From JACRDV01 sp024860865 [NCBI: Methanobacteriota archaeon] (GTDB taxonomy: Archaea > JACRDV01), in NCBI GenBank assembly GCA_024860865.1, contig JACRDV010000155.1, positions 1 through 25,188 of the forward strand: a stretch of DNA of 25,188 nt, given 5' to 3'. Both the position numbers and the translations under genes were made by a program. The notes under the pieces are model-generated. The model saw nothing but the letters and a program-made list of their open reading frames with translations. It had not been told where the DNA came from and ran no database searches. The first letter of the stretch is position 1, and the number at the start of each line of letters is the position of its first letter. Shown piece after piece: positions 16,007 through 24,458 of this stretch.

Positions 16007-16715
16007 TTTATTGTGCATTGTGGTGTTGATTGAACCGTTGTTTGCTTGGCATTATAGCCCGTTTAAGAACTTGGTCACCCCAGATTCTCGCTTAAATGAA
16101 TGAGCTTCGAGTTTGCATGGGAACATGGCAAAATAGAACTGAGTTCGCACACTTTTTTTCATTATTCTTTTAGTGAGTTTACTCAATGTATGGTTCTTAA
16201 AAGAAACGTTACCTTTAAGGCCTAGACCTTGTGACTAAACCACGCGATTTCATTTCAAGACTGCCTTTCATCAAAGGCTATTTCTTTACAACTAAAAACA
16301 CTAGCATGTTCTTTAAATTTTCAATTTGGGTTGCTTTGTTGCACAATTTCGAAAATTTAACCAACTTTGTTAATTTTTCAATATAGAATTATTCTTTATT
16401 ATTTGTATTTCAAATTAAATTTGCATGTTAATTTCGGGTTATTAGGTTATGCAACACAGCAATTTGGGTAGGGGATTAATTCAAGTTGCAATTAGCACTG
16501 TTATCTATTACTTCCTCTTTCTCATTTGAAAAACTCTAACATTCTCATTTAGAAAGTAAATAGAATCTAGCAGAATTTATTAATTAGTTAGAAAATCTAC
16601 TCATACCTCTCATACCTCCTAAAATACTAATAAGAAATTTTTTATCGCTAAATATTCCTAATTAAGGCGAACATGATACTCAAGGAATACATAGGCTTTA
16701 GTAGGGCAATCCATT
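16007..16715. other. Long AT-rich intergenic region before the SNF2 gene
   Basis: About 700 bp with no convincing open frame on either strand and no tRNA-like T-loop. A short perfect hairpin, GCCTTT (16263-16268) with AAAGGC (16273-16278) and loop CATC, is followed by a T-rich stretch and could be a terminator. The A/T-rich segment 16611-16665 probably holds the promoter of the SNF2 gene. Nothing else is seen. Confidence 0.4.
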
Positions 16716-19700
16716 ATGATAGTACTGCATGCAATTGGGGTACTTGCTAAAGAGAACGCTAGTGGATCGTTTTGTTTTTGGGGCGAATCTCAAAAGCTTT
16801 TTGAAGCAATCAAAAGTTCAAAAGGGGAGAGCAAACTTGAGAGCGCTGAACTGATACATCCCTTTCAAGCACCTGAGCAGGAAATACTTGCCGCTCTCAG
16901 CACATTCGATGGGATAAAAAATCGCAAGCATCAAAATAGATGGCAGACTATACTGCTTCCCACAATTGGCGACTATCCTGAGCATTCACACAAGCATTTT
17001 GACGAGCTTAGCCGCAAGTTAGAAAGCGGAGCTAAGCTGAAACTCGCGCCTTGGAAAATTCGATGTATAGAACTTCCTATGTACGAAACACTACAATTGC
17101 TTGTACGTGTTCCTGAGAAAAGCACTGAGCTTCCCGCAGAAGTCTCGTTAGGTGCGGACCTGAAATTCTGGAGCGCTACCGCCAAATTCGCGCTAGAACT
17201 GCTTGCCCGCCAGAGATTTCTGCCTTCTGTAATTGACCGCAAAGTTGGAGTTTGTGCAGCATGGAGAGCCGTCATTAATACCCCTAATGATTTGCAACGG
17301 CTTAAGCTATTAGCTGAATCTATGCCACCAGTTTGCCGTGCACTTCTTGAGAAAAGTCGAAGCCCCTCAACAGAGATTTCTCTCTCACCTCGTGAGCTCA
17401 TAATAGATTTTCTAAATTCTATAGTGGATGCAACAATCCGGAAATGGTTTGCTGATGAACTTAACAGGAGTCGCACTCGGATGGAACAGCTTCTGGGCAG
17501 AGAAAATTTGATGTCAACTTGGTTTAGAGGTTTGAGTTTTTCAAACCCCTCACTTAAAGGAACTACTCATGAGCTCAAGATACTGCGAGAATCTGCGGGG
17601 CTTTGGACTGCGAGCATTGATATGGGTGGGCAAGAGCTTCCGTGGCGAACTTGTTTTCGACTTGAAGAACCCGAATACGATTCGAATCAAAATGAATGGT
17701 ATCTTTCATTTCATCTCCAAGCGACAGATGACAGAAGTCTTCTCATCCCCGCTAAGACACTATGGAAAAATGACTCAACTTTGAAATTTCTCAATCGCAA
17801 ATTCAATCATCCACAAGAAATATTTCTTGAAGATTTGGCAAAAGCATCCAGGCTTTTTACTCCTATAGAACAGAGCCTAAAAGCTCCCTTGCCTGTGGGC
17901 TGTACGCTTAAGGCAGAGCAGGCATGGTGGTTTTTAAAAGAAGGTTCTTGGCTTTTAGAGGAGAGCGGTTATGGAATCTTTGTGCCTTCTTGGTGGACCG
18001 AGAAAGGTAAGTTAGCTAGTGTAGGAATTAGAATTAAAGTAGAGCCAAAAGCTTCAAGCCCTTCAGCGAGTTTTTTCACTTTAGCTAACCTAGTTGATTT
18101 TAGTTGGCAACTCGCTGTTGGTGACGAAACATTAACCTATGAGGAGTTTAAAAAACTTGCACAGCTGAAAATACCGTTGGTGCGTGTGCGTGGAAAATGG
18201 GTGGAGCTGAACAAAGAGCAAGTTGAGAGCGCAATAAAATACTTTCAAAAGTTAGAAGAGGGAGGTTTGACACTAGCCAACGCACTGCGGATAGGACTTG
18301 GGCAAGAAAAAATAGGACTACCTATAGTAAGATTCGATGCTGGAGGTTGGCTTAAGGATTTAGTTGCTGACGGGGATAACGCGCACTTTAACGAGCTTGC
18401 CACTCCAACCGGTTTCAAAGGTACGCTTCGCCCCTATCAAGTGCGTGGCTTTTCGTGGCTTGTCTTTCTTTCGGGAGCGGGGCTAGGCGCCTGTCTTGCA
18501 GACGACATGGGCTTGGGAAAAACTATAGAGCTAATTGCCGCACTTCTGCATGACAAACATAAGAAAAAAACACAACCAACAAAGCCGGTTCTTTTGATCT
18601 GCTCAACATCCATAGTTGGAAACTGGAAGCGGGAGCTTGAGCGTTTTGCACCATTACTAAAAGTAATGATTCATCACGGCTCAGAGCGTTATTCCGGAAA
18701 GAGTTTCATGGAGCAGGCGAAGCAGCATGAGCTCGTTATAAGCACTTATTCGCTTGCTCATAGAGATAAGAAGGACCTTCAGAAAGTAAATTGGGCGGGT
18801 ATTGTTCTCGATGAAGCTCAAAACATTAAAAATCCATACACGAAACAAGCCCAAGCAGTGCGCTGTCTCAGCGTAGGTTACCGTATTGCACTCACAGGCA
18901 CTCCTATTGAGAATCGTCTAAATGAATTATGGTCAATTATGGAATTTCTAAATCCCGGCTATCTAGGATCTCTAAACGATTTCAGACAACAATTCGCTAT
19001 TCCAATCGAGCGCTATCAAGATCAGGAAGTTTCTAAGAAACTTCGGCGTCTGGTCCAACCATTTATACTGAGAAGACTCAAAACGGATAAACGCATTATT
19101 CAAGATTTGCCTGAAAAACTTGAAATGAAAGTATGCTGCACATTGACGCGTGAGCAGGCAACTCTTTACAAAGCAACTGTGGATGATATGATGTCTCAAA
19201 TTGAACGTTCAAAGGGCATCCAACGGAAGGGACTTGTGTTTTCAACGCTGATGAAATTGAAGCAAATTTGTAACCATCCCGTGCTGTTTCTCAAAGATAG
19301 GAGCATCGTCGATAAACGCTCTGGAAAGTTAATGCGTTTAGTTGAAATGCTTGAGGAAGTTCTTGCTGAGGGGGATCGCGCGCTTATTTTTACGCAATTT
19401 GTGACTATGGGCGAAATACTACAGAAACATATACACTCTCTTTTTGGACAGGAAGTTCTGTTTTTGCATGGAGGAGTGAGCCGTAACCTCCGCGATAAGA
19501 TGATTGCTCGTTTCCAAGAGGATGAACATGCACCACCAATATTTATACTTTCCATTAAAGCGGGCGGTTTTGGGCTGAATCTGACAAAAGCAAACCATGT
19601 TTTCCATTTTGATCGCTGGTGGAATCCTGCAGTAGAGAATCAAGCCACTGACCGTGCTTTTCGTATCGGACAAACTCGCAATGTACAGGTGCATAAATTC

Positions 19701-19865
19701 GTTTGTATAGGAACATTGGAAGAAAGAATTGACCAAATGCTTGAGATGAAGAAAGGACTAGCTGAGAACATTCTTGGAACAGATGAAAGTTGGCTGACCG
19801 AGCTTTCAAATGAACAATTGCGTGATATTTTTGCTTTGCGTGCTGATGCTATTCAGGATGAATAA
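16716..19865 (+). CDS. SNF2-family helicase/ATPase
   Basis: 1049-residue SNF2/RapA-type DNA translocase. Residues 1 to about 560 are an accessory region of the kind found ahead of bacterial SNF2 motors (SNF2-associated/DUF3670-like). The ATPase has Walker A DDMGLGKTIEL at about 595-605, DEAQ in LDEAQNIKNP at about 698, motif III LTGTPIENR, and the C-terminal lobe with FLHGGVSRNLRDKM, KAGGFGLNLTKANHV and motif VI QATDRAFRIGQTR near 975. All motor motifs look intact. The gene is visibly richer in G+C than the pur and tup genes, suggesting transfer. Four nt later comes a SWIM zinc-finger gene, a pairing known from many bacteria and some archaea. Its cellular role is unknown. Confidence 0.9.
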   Translation: MIVLHAIGVLAKENASGSFCFWGESQKLFEAIKSSKGESKLESAELIHPFQAPEQEILAALSTFDGIKNRKHQNRWQTILLPTIGDYPEHSHKHFDELSRKLESGAKLKLAPWKIRCIELPMYETLQLLVRVPEKSTELPAEVSLGADLKFWSATAKFALELLARQRFLPSVIDRKVGVCAAWRAVINTPNDLQRLKLLAESMPPVCRALLEKSRSPSTEISLSPRELIIDFLNSIVDATIRKWFADELNRSRTRMEQLLGRENLMSTWFRGLSFSNPSLKGTTHELKILRESAGLWTASIDMGGQELPWRTCFRLEEPEYDSNQNEWYLSFHLQATDDRSLLIPAKTLWKNDSTLKFLNRKFNHPQEIFLEDLAKASRLFTPIEQSLKAPLPVGCTLKAEQAWWFLKEGSWLLEESGYGIFVPSWWTEKGKLASVGIRIKVEPKASSPSASFFTLANLVDFSWQLAVGDETLTYEEFKKLAQLKIPLVRVRGKWVELNKEQVESAIKYFQKLEEGGLTLANALRIGLGQEKIGLPIVRFDAGGWLKDLVADGDNAHFNELATPTGFKGTLRPYQVRGFSWLVFLSGAGLGACLADDMGLGKTIELIAALLHDKHKKKTQPTKPVLLICSTSIVGNWKRELERFAPLLKVMIHHGSERYSGKSFMEQAKQHELVISTYSLAHRDKKDLQKVNWAGIVLDEAQNIKNPYTKQAQAVRCLSVGYRIALTGTPIENRLNELWSIMEFLNPGYLGSLNDFRQQFAIPIERYQDQEVSKKLRRLVQPFILRRLKTDKRIIQDLPEKLEMKVCCTLTREQATLYKATVDDMMSQIERSKGIQRKGLVFSTLMKLKQICNHPVLFLKDRSIVDKRSGKLMRLVEMLEEVLAEGDRALIFTQFVTMGEILQKHIHSLFGQEVLFLHGGVSRNLRDKMIARFQEDEHAPPIFILSIKAGGFGLNLTKANHVFHFDRWWNPAVENQATDRAFRIGQTRNVQVHKFVCIGTLEERIDQMLEMKKGLAENILGTDESWLTELSNEQLRDIFALRADAIQDE

Positions 19866-19869
19866 GTAG

Positions 19870-20757
19870 GTGAAAAGCTTGAGATATTGGGAGTATTATA
19901 CGCCTGCAAAGCCGAAAAGGGTAAAAGACGGAATTAAGCTGCGGTCCAGAGAAATTGGCTCTACTTGGTGGTCAAAGAAATGGCTCTCAGTTCTCGAGTC
20001 TTTCGGTTGGTCAAATAGGCTCCAACGCGGAAGAAGTTACGCGCGCCGCGGGCAGGTGATAGATTTCAAAATTAAGCCCGGCATTGTTAATGCAAAAGTG
20101 CAAGGGACCAGCCCTAAACCATATTCAGTAAGAATAAAACTTAACATGCTTTCAGATAAGCAGTGGAAAGATGTGATTTCTGTGATGAGTTCACAAGCAA
20201 TTTATACAGCAAAACTCCTTTCAGGCGAGATGCCTTTAGATGTCGAAAATGCATTTTTAAGGGCAAAGGTAAATCTCCTCCCAAAATCTAGAAAAGAACT
20301 AAAAACAGAATGTTCGTGTCCTGACCTGGCGAATCCTTGTAAACATATAGCGGCAGTGCATTATATTCTTGCTGAAGAATTTGATCGAGACCCATTTATG
20401 ATTTTTCATTTGCGCGGTCGAGCCAAACAGCAAATTCTTGCTGAGCTTCACAAAATGCGAACTTCCAACGCGGTACAACAAAAAGAGAATAAAGAATCGG
20501 TTAACACTATAAGAAGAGACAAAAAAGATTCTGAGATAATAGTACCGTTAGAAAAATGTATTGATAAATTTTGGTCTACTGGGGAGCGATTTAATACATT
20601 TGGTCTCTCTATTTGTCAACCGAGTGTGAATTGTGCACTCCTCAAGCGGTTAGGAGCGCCAACATTTTGGCGCGAAAAGCCAGATTTCGCAACCGAAATG
20701 GAACGTATTTATAAAATGATTAGCGACCGCGCAATAAAAACTGCTTTCGAGGTTTAA
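19870..20757 (+). CDS. SWIM zinc-finger protein paired with the SNF2 helicase
   Basis: 295 residues. The SWIM motif CSCPDLANPCKH (about residues 147-158) has the CxC...CxH pattern that binds zinc and contacts DNA or protein. It is preceded by an N-terminal domain with STWWSKKWLSVLESFG and RGRSYARRGQVIDFKI, conserved in SNF2-linked SWIM proteins. The C-terminus ends in a helical segment with LKRLGAPTFW. It starts at GTG 19870, 4 nt after the SNF2 stop. The two are almost certainly one operon and probably act together on DNA or chromatin; the exact task is not known. Confidence 0.85.
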   Translation: MKSLRYWEYYTPAKPKRVKDGIKLRSREIGSTWWSKKWLSVLESFGWSNRLQRGRSYARRGQVIDFKIKPGIVNAKVQGTSPKPYSVRIKLNMLSDKQWKDVISVMSSQAIYTAKLLSGEMPLDVENAFLRAKVNLLPKSRKELKTECSCPDLANPCKHIAAVHYILAEEFDRDPFMIFHLRGRAKQQILAELHKMRTSNAVQQKENKESVNTIRRDKKDSEIIVPLEKCIDKFWSTGERFNTFGLSICQPSVNCALLKRLGAPTFWREKPDFATEMERIYKMISDRAIKTAFEV

Positions 20758-20761
20758 GTCC

Positions 20762-20799
20762 AAGATAATTGATGACCTTTTTTGCAGGTTATCTTTTCT
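20762..20799 (+). terminator. Possible terminator after the SWIM gene
   Basis: AAGATAA (20762-20768) is the exact reverse complement of TTATCTT (20789-20795). The interior holds CC facing GG with a bulge, and a T-rich tail follows. It sits 5 nt after the SWIM stop codon. Confidence 0.35.
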
Positions 20800-21187
20800 T
20801 TGGTTTTAGAGATGTAATTCCTGAGTTTCTATAAATTCCTTGAGGTTGGTATCGTAACGATGATTACTATTTGGGCATTGAAGTGTATTTTCGTTTTCTT
20901 TAACTTCACTAAGGCCAGATCGCCTAAATGAAAATTTATCAAGTTGGCTAAATTGGTTAGACTTTGTCCATAGCAGACAAAATGTCTTAAATTCAAATTA
21001 TAATTTTAAATTTATAAGCCTCTTTGTTTGATTGGAAAATTATATTTTTTTATTGTGAACCGCAATAGATGGCTACTTGGTTACCAATAAAAAATATTTG
21101 CTGGAATCAGATGTGCAAAAAAGCTCTTGCGAATATGAATTTTAAATGAATAAAATTTAGTTTGAGGAATTAGGTTCCAAATTTTTT
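20800..21187. other. Intergenic region, nothing recognised
   Basis: Close to 390 bp of AT-rich sequence between the SWIM gene and the convergent vapC. No credible coding frame, tRNA or repeat was found in it. Confidence 0.4.
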
Positions 21188-21589
21188 CTAATATGTTTCA
21201 ACTTGAACTCCAGGTATACTACTAAAGTGTTCAATATTTCGAGAAATAACTATAGAGCATCCACGTGTAAGGGCAATTGCTGCTGTTAACCCATCTAAAG
21301 TGCTAACTTCTTTTCCTTCTCTGGCTAGTTTACCCAGGATTTCCCCCGCCTTTAAAGCTGCTGCGTGGTCTAAAGGGAAAACTGTCAAGCGACTGAAAAG
21401 CCTTTCGGCTTGGCTTAACCTTAATCCTTGATCTAATCTTTTGCTCCGATAAATTCCATAAACTAATTCAAAAACGTTAATCTCAGTAGTAACAGTTCTA
21501 CCGGTTTCATCCAGTTCTTTTGCTTTTTCCAAGGCATTTTCGTCATTTCGGAGCAAGTCTATCAGAAAAGTTGTATCCAAGCACTTCAA
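21188..21589 (-). CDS. vapC: VapC-type PIN-domain toxin
   Basis: 133-residue PIN-domain ribonuclease toxin. Catalytic acidic residues are visible: Asp5 in CLDTTFLIDLL, Glu36 in TTEINVFELVYG, and Asp99 in STLDGLTAAIAL. The final motif reads SRNIEHFSSIPGVQVETY. VapC toxins usually cut tRNA or rRNA when free of antitoxin. It starts at TTG, overlapping the antitoxin stop by 4 nt (TTGA), which is typical of a coupled toxin-antitoxin pair. Intact, unlike the PIN remnant near thiL. Confidence 0.88.
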   Translation of the reverse strand: MKCLDTTFLIDLLRNDENALEKAKELDETGRTVTTEINVFELVYGIYRSKRLDQGLRLSQAERLFSRLTVFPLDHAAALKAGEILGKLAREGKEVSTLDGLTAAIALTRGCSIVISRNIEHFSSIPGVQVETY

Positions 21590-21828
21590 GTTAATTCAAG
21601 TCCCCGCTTTAACGTTTCGTCCAAAGTTTTTCGCATTTGTTTAATTCCAGTTTTAATCTCTTGAATTTCTTCTTCTGACATATCGCTCCAAAGCCCAGCA
21701 CACTCGCTCAGTTTTCCTCCTTTCTTAGCTAACCTAGCTATTGTCTCTGAGAAACTCTCTCCCTTCAGCTTTAATTTTAAAAGCAGCTCATAAACTTCTT
21801 TAGTTATCGATATAGTCTTAGATGTCAT
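21586..21828 (-). CDS. vapB: VapB-type antitoxin (DUF217-like)
   Basis: 80 residues from ATG 21828: MTSKTISITKEVYELLLKLK then GESFSETIARL, the pattern of archaeal VapB antitoxins with an N-terminal ribbon-helix-helix/AbrB-like DNA-binding part and a charged C-terminal tail (IKTGIKQMRKTLDETL) that wraps the toxin. The frame stays open to a GTG at 21852, but the extra residues VYVYVYID are just the translated operator-like alternating TA/GT sequence. It neutralises VapC and probably represses its own operon. Confidence 0.85.
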   Translation of the reverse strand: MTSKTISITKEVYELLLKLKLKGESFSETIARLAKKGGKLSECAGLWSDMSEEEIQEIKTGIKQMRKTLDETLKRGLELT

Positions 21829-21831
21829 ATC

Positions 21832-21843
21832 TATGTATACATA
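21832..21843. promoter_or_regulatory. Palindrome at the vapBC start (candidate operator)
   Basis: TATGTATACATA is a perfect 12-bp palindrome 3 nt ahead of the vapB ATG (minus strand) and is followed by further TATG/CATA steps. Autoregulated toxin-antitoxin operons usually carry such a site over the start of transcription. Confidence 0.5.
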
Positions 21844-21852
21844 CACATACAC

Positions 21853-22147
21853 ATTTTAATTTTTCGCTTTTCATTAAAAAAGGTCTTGAAAATTAGATGC
21901 CAAAGCCGAAAAACAATAAAATTAGTTTCATCAGTGTATAAATTAGCCAATTCCAATCCCAAATGATCAATATTGATTCCTCCATTAGCTCGAACTCATT
22001 TTAACAGCTTTCTGAACTCAATTAGACTTATTACAAGGCAAAAAGTTTGTAAAAACAATTCCAGTATTATTTGAACGAACGAACTTTCAGGAAATAAGAT
22101 TGTTATTGTAGTTTGACTCATCATTAAGCTATTAACCGGTAATTCTG
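21853..22147. other. Intergenic region between vapB and the HAD gene
   Basis: AT-rich sequence between divergent genes. It must hold the vapBC promoter near 21853-21885 and the upstream region of the HAD gene. No coding frame or RNA gene recognised. Confidence 0.4.
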
Positions 22148-22179
22148 GATAAATATACTTACCACGTTATTGTAAGTAT
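22148..22179 (+). promoter_or_regulatory. TATA box and inverted repeat before the HAD gene
   Basis: A TATA-like GATAAATATA (22148-22157) is followed by ATACTTAC (22155-22162), a 9-nt spacer and its exact reverse complement GTAAGTAT (22172-22179). The repeat would cover the transcription start and thus suit a repressor. The ATG is at 22212. Confidence 0.5.
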
Positions 22180-22211
22180 CTTTTTAGTGCAATAAAAAAT
22201 TGGGTATAATT

Positions 22212-23309
22212 ATGGCGAGCAAATCTTTAAACTACATCATTGCGTTTGATGTGGAAGGCCCAATATTAAATCCAGCAATTGATTTTGCTTGGCTAAGTTT
22301 AAAAAAATTCGCAAAAGAATTTTATGAAAAAGTAAAACTGTTTGATGAATATGATGACTTGCGATGGGTTTATGAAAGAGATAAGAATGGACACTCAACT
22401 GGGGCTATGCCTTTGATTTCATTATGCGCTTGCATATGCAAATCGATTACTGATGAGGCATTACTACAACTTGCTAAAAAAAGTGTAATAGAAAATCTTG
22501 GAACGAAAGAAGTTCTTGACTGGCTCAAAGAAAAAGAGATTCCAGTTTATTTTGTAACAAGTTCTTATCCAGCAGTATCATTAATAGAGGGATATAGACA
22601 CGGAATTAAATCGTCACATATCTACTGCTCTGGATACCAGCTATCCGAAGAAAAGGCAAAATATTTCAATTTTAAGAGGGATCTAACCGAAGAATTGCGC
22701 GAAAGATCGCCAGTAAGTAAATTAAAGATGTTTCAAACCGAATTATCTGGGTTTTTAGGAGATTATCTCCAAAATTGTTCTGAATTGAGATCAGCATACA
22801 TAAAAAATAATGTTTCAAAAATAGAAACCTTGAAAAAAGAACAAGAATTAGTTTTCAAGAAAATACGAGAAAAAGAGTTACGCGAGGAGTTAACTTATCT
22901 TCTATACGAAGAAAAGGGAATAATGGGCTCCCATAATAAAAAAAGAGTCCTTCAGTCAATTTCAACATATGAAAATATAATATACATTGGAGATGGAATA
23001 GTAGATTGTGATGCTTTAGCATATTCAAAATATGGAATTTCACTGAATTGCACAAACGATTATGCTCTTTTATCATCTAAAATCAATGTTGCAACTAATA
23101 ACATTGCAAATATTATTCCAATTATTTCTGAGATAATAAAAGGAAATTTTAATGTTAATAAAATTAAAAATGACTTTACTTCAGATGAGATCAAAATTTT
23201 TTCCAACAATGATATTAAAAACAATTTACCCAATATTAAAAACATAAATAACTTTTTTAAATCCATTTTAAGAGAGAATACCAGTCTATTTGACCCAGTT
23301 GTCTGGTAG
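22212..23309 (+). CDS. HAD-superfamily protein resembling EhaR-type phosphatases
   Basis: 365 residues from ATG 22212 (an upstream TTG at 22200 is also in frame). Motif I is IIAFDVEGPILNP with Asp13 and Glu15 in the DxD place, motif II is VTSS, and motif IV is GDGIVDCDALAYSKYG near residue 260. The DVEGP form and the following EYDDLRWV and AMPLISL segments recall archaeal HAD proteins annotated as energy-converting hydrogenase subunit EhaR. A Lys/Glu-rich helical insertion lies at about 190-225, and the last 60 residues are Asn/Ile/Lys-rich and atypical. Substrate unknown; no eha genes are nearby. Confidence 0.65.
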   Translation: MASKSLNYIIAFDVEGPILNPAIDFAWLSLKKFAKEFYEKVKLFDEYDDLRWVYERDKNGHSTGAMPLISLCACICKSITDEALLQLAKKSVIENLGTKEVLDWLKEKEIPVYFVTSSYPAVSLIEGYRHGIKSSHIYCSGYQLSEEKAKYFNFKRDLTEELRERSPVSKLKMFQTELSGFLGDYLQNCSELRSAYIKNNVSKIETLKKEQELVFKKIREKELREELTYLLYEEKGIMGSHNKKRVLQSISTYENIIYIGDGIVDCDALAYSKYGISLNCTNDYALLSSKINVATNNIANIIPIISEIIKGNFNVNKIKNDFTSDEIKIFSNNDIKNNLPNIKNINNFFKSILRENTSLFDPVVW

Positions 23310-23356
23310 CAGAAATACGCAATCGTTTCATAAAATTCTTTGCCTTTTAGAGTCGA

Positions 23357-23433
23357 GGATAAACGAAACAGGTTCGGATTATTTCCATTCTTGGAGGCAT
23401 AAACGAAATATGTTCGGTTATTTTAAGTTAGGC
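23357..23433 (+). repeat. Degenerate attC-like element with two 24-nt direct repeats
   Basis: Two related copies lie exactly 40 nt apart: 23361-23384 (begins AAACGAAACAGGTTCGG) and 23401-23424 (begins AAACGAAATATGTTCGG). Because each copy is itself nearly palindromic (CGAA...TTCG), the first can also pair with the second to make a long imperfect stem. The 77-nt element ends with GTTAGGC (23427-23433) followed by GAAA, exactly as the second element at 24342-24426 does. It directly precedes the next gene's ribosome site. Read as a weakened integron attC site; a simple tandem hairpin is the alternative. Confidence 0.45.
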
Positions 23434-23474
23434 GAAAAACCTCGGCTTTCAAAAGGCACGGAGGTTAAATAAAA

Positions 23475-24330
23475 ATGGCAGTACCAGAGCAGTATCAATC
23501 TGATGTCGAAGCGATTCTGGCAAGGCGATATGACAACGGTGGTGATTTATGGGCCACACCTGATCGACGGTTAGGTAAGGGAAGCCCATTCTCTACTCTC
23601 GACTGCGCTATGATGCTTTGGGAGTTGGGAATGGATCCTTCCGAGCCTATATTGAAAGAGACAGCCGAGCTGATCTTAGGTGCATGGCGAGAAGGCGGAA
23701 GGTTCCAACTGGCGCCAAAGGGTGCAATAATATCCCTGTCATACCGCTACAACGGCGAGAATCCTTTGCCGCTTAGGATACGCTTCTGATAGCCGACTTA
23801 GGAGAACGTTTGAACATCTCTTGGAAATCCAACACAGCGACGGCGGCTGGCGTTGTAATACCTACAAATTTGGTAGAGGTCCAGAGACAACCTTTTCTAA
23901 TCCCGGCCCGACATTAGAAGCCCTGGACGCTTTTAGATTCACACATTTCCTCAATCAGGACCAGCGTCTTGATAAGGCAGGGGAATTCTTGCTTGATCAT
24001 TGGGTAACACGCAAGCCCCTTGGTCCTTGTCATTTTGGGATTGGTTCTCTGTTTATGAAAGTTGAGTATCCCTTTCTTCGCTATAACCTCTTTTTCTATG
24101 TTTATGTTCTATCTTTTTACAACAAAGCAAAGAAAGACCAGAGATTTCTGGAAGCGCTTCGGGTTTTAGAATCCAAGTTAGTTGATGGAAAGATTGTGGT
24201 CGAAAATCTTAATCGGAAGTTGGCAGGTTTTTCCTTCTGCAAAAAAGGGGAACCAAGTGACCTTGCGACTAAGCGTTACCATGAGATATTGAAAAACCTC
24301 GGTAGAGACCATGAAAAAACAAAAGTATAA
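23475..24330 (+). pseudogene. Squalene-cyclase/prenyltransferase-like gene with one frameshift
   Basis: The frame opening at ATG 23475 (GGAGGT at 23461-23466) stops at 23789, and a second frame continues to TAA 24330. Dropping one A in GCAATAATATCCC (about 23727-23730) joins them into about 285 residues reading GAIYPCHTATTARILCRLGY through the break and then EIQHSDGGWRCNTY. This is the alpha-alpha repeat pattern (PCxTA...LCRLGY, DGGWR) of prenyltransferase/squalene-oxidase repeat proteins. No cyclase DxDD motif is seen, so function is unassigned. More G+C-rich than the HAD gene. The shift may be a real mutation or an assembly error. The gene lies between two attC-like elements, 11 nt before the second. 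Confidence 0.7.
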
Positions 24331-24341
24331 CTGGGCTCATC

Positions 24342-24426
24342 GCATAACATAGCGTATCTGGCTTTGTGCCTTCGACACTCCGCCTAAATCCATACTGGTA
24401 CTTCAGATACGCTCGGAACGTTAGGC
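24342..24426 (+). repeat. attC-like recombination site
   Basis: Outer boxes GCATAAC (24342-24348) and GTTAGGC (24420-24426) are reverse complements except for one base and fit the RYYYAAC/GTTRRRY ends of integron attC sites. Inside, AGCGTATCTG (24351-24360) and CAGATACGCT (24404-24413) are perfect 10-bp complements around a 43-nt centre. The total of 85 nt falls in the attC size range. The spacers between outer and inner boxes are unequal (2 and 6 nt), which is less canonical. It begins 11 nt after the preceding stop codon and ends 32 nt before the next ATG. Confidence 0.6.
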
Positions 24427-24458
24427 GAAAGGCTGCCCAAAAATGGAGGTACAAACTA

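Noticed and set aside
16200-16290. Possible tRNA-like or small RNA sequence in the long intergenic region
   Set aside because: No T-loop consensus and no cloverleaf could be drawn; only a short hairpin is supported.
16973-17476. 167-residue minus-strand frame antisense to the SNF2 gene
   Set aside because: Ser/Arg-rich shadow of the coding strand without a promoter or ribosome site.
17569-17784. Plus-strand frame inside the SNF2 gene
   Set aside because: Lies wholly within a long, well-supported coding region in another frame.
23290-23472. 60-residue frame overlapping the HAD 3' end and the direct repeats
   Set aside because: It crosses the repeat element, lacks a ribosome site and shows no protein-like composition; the region is better explained as an attC-like element.
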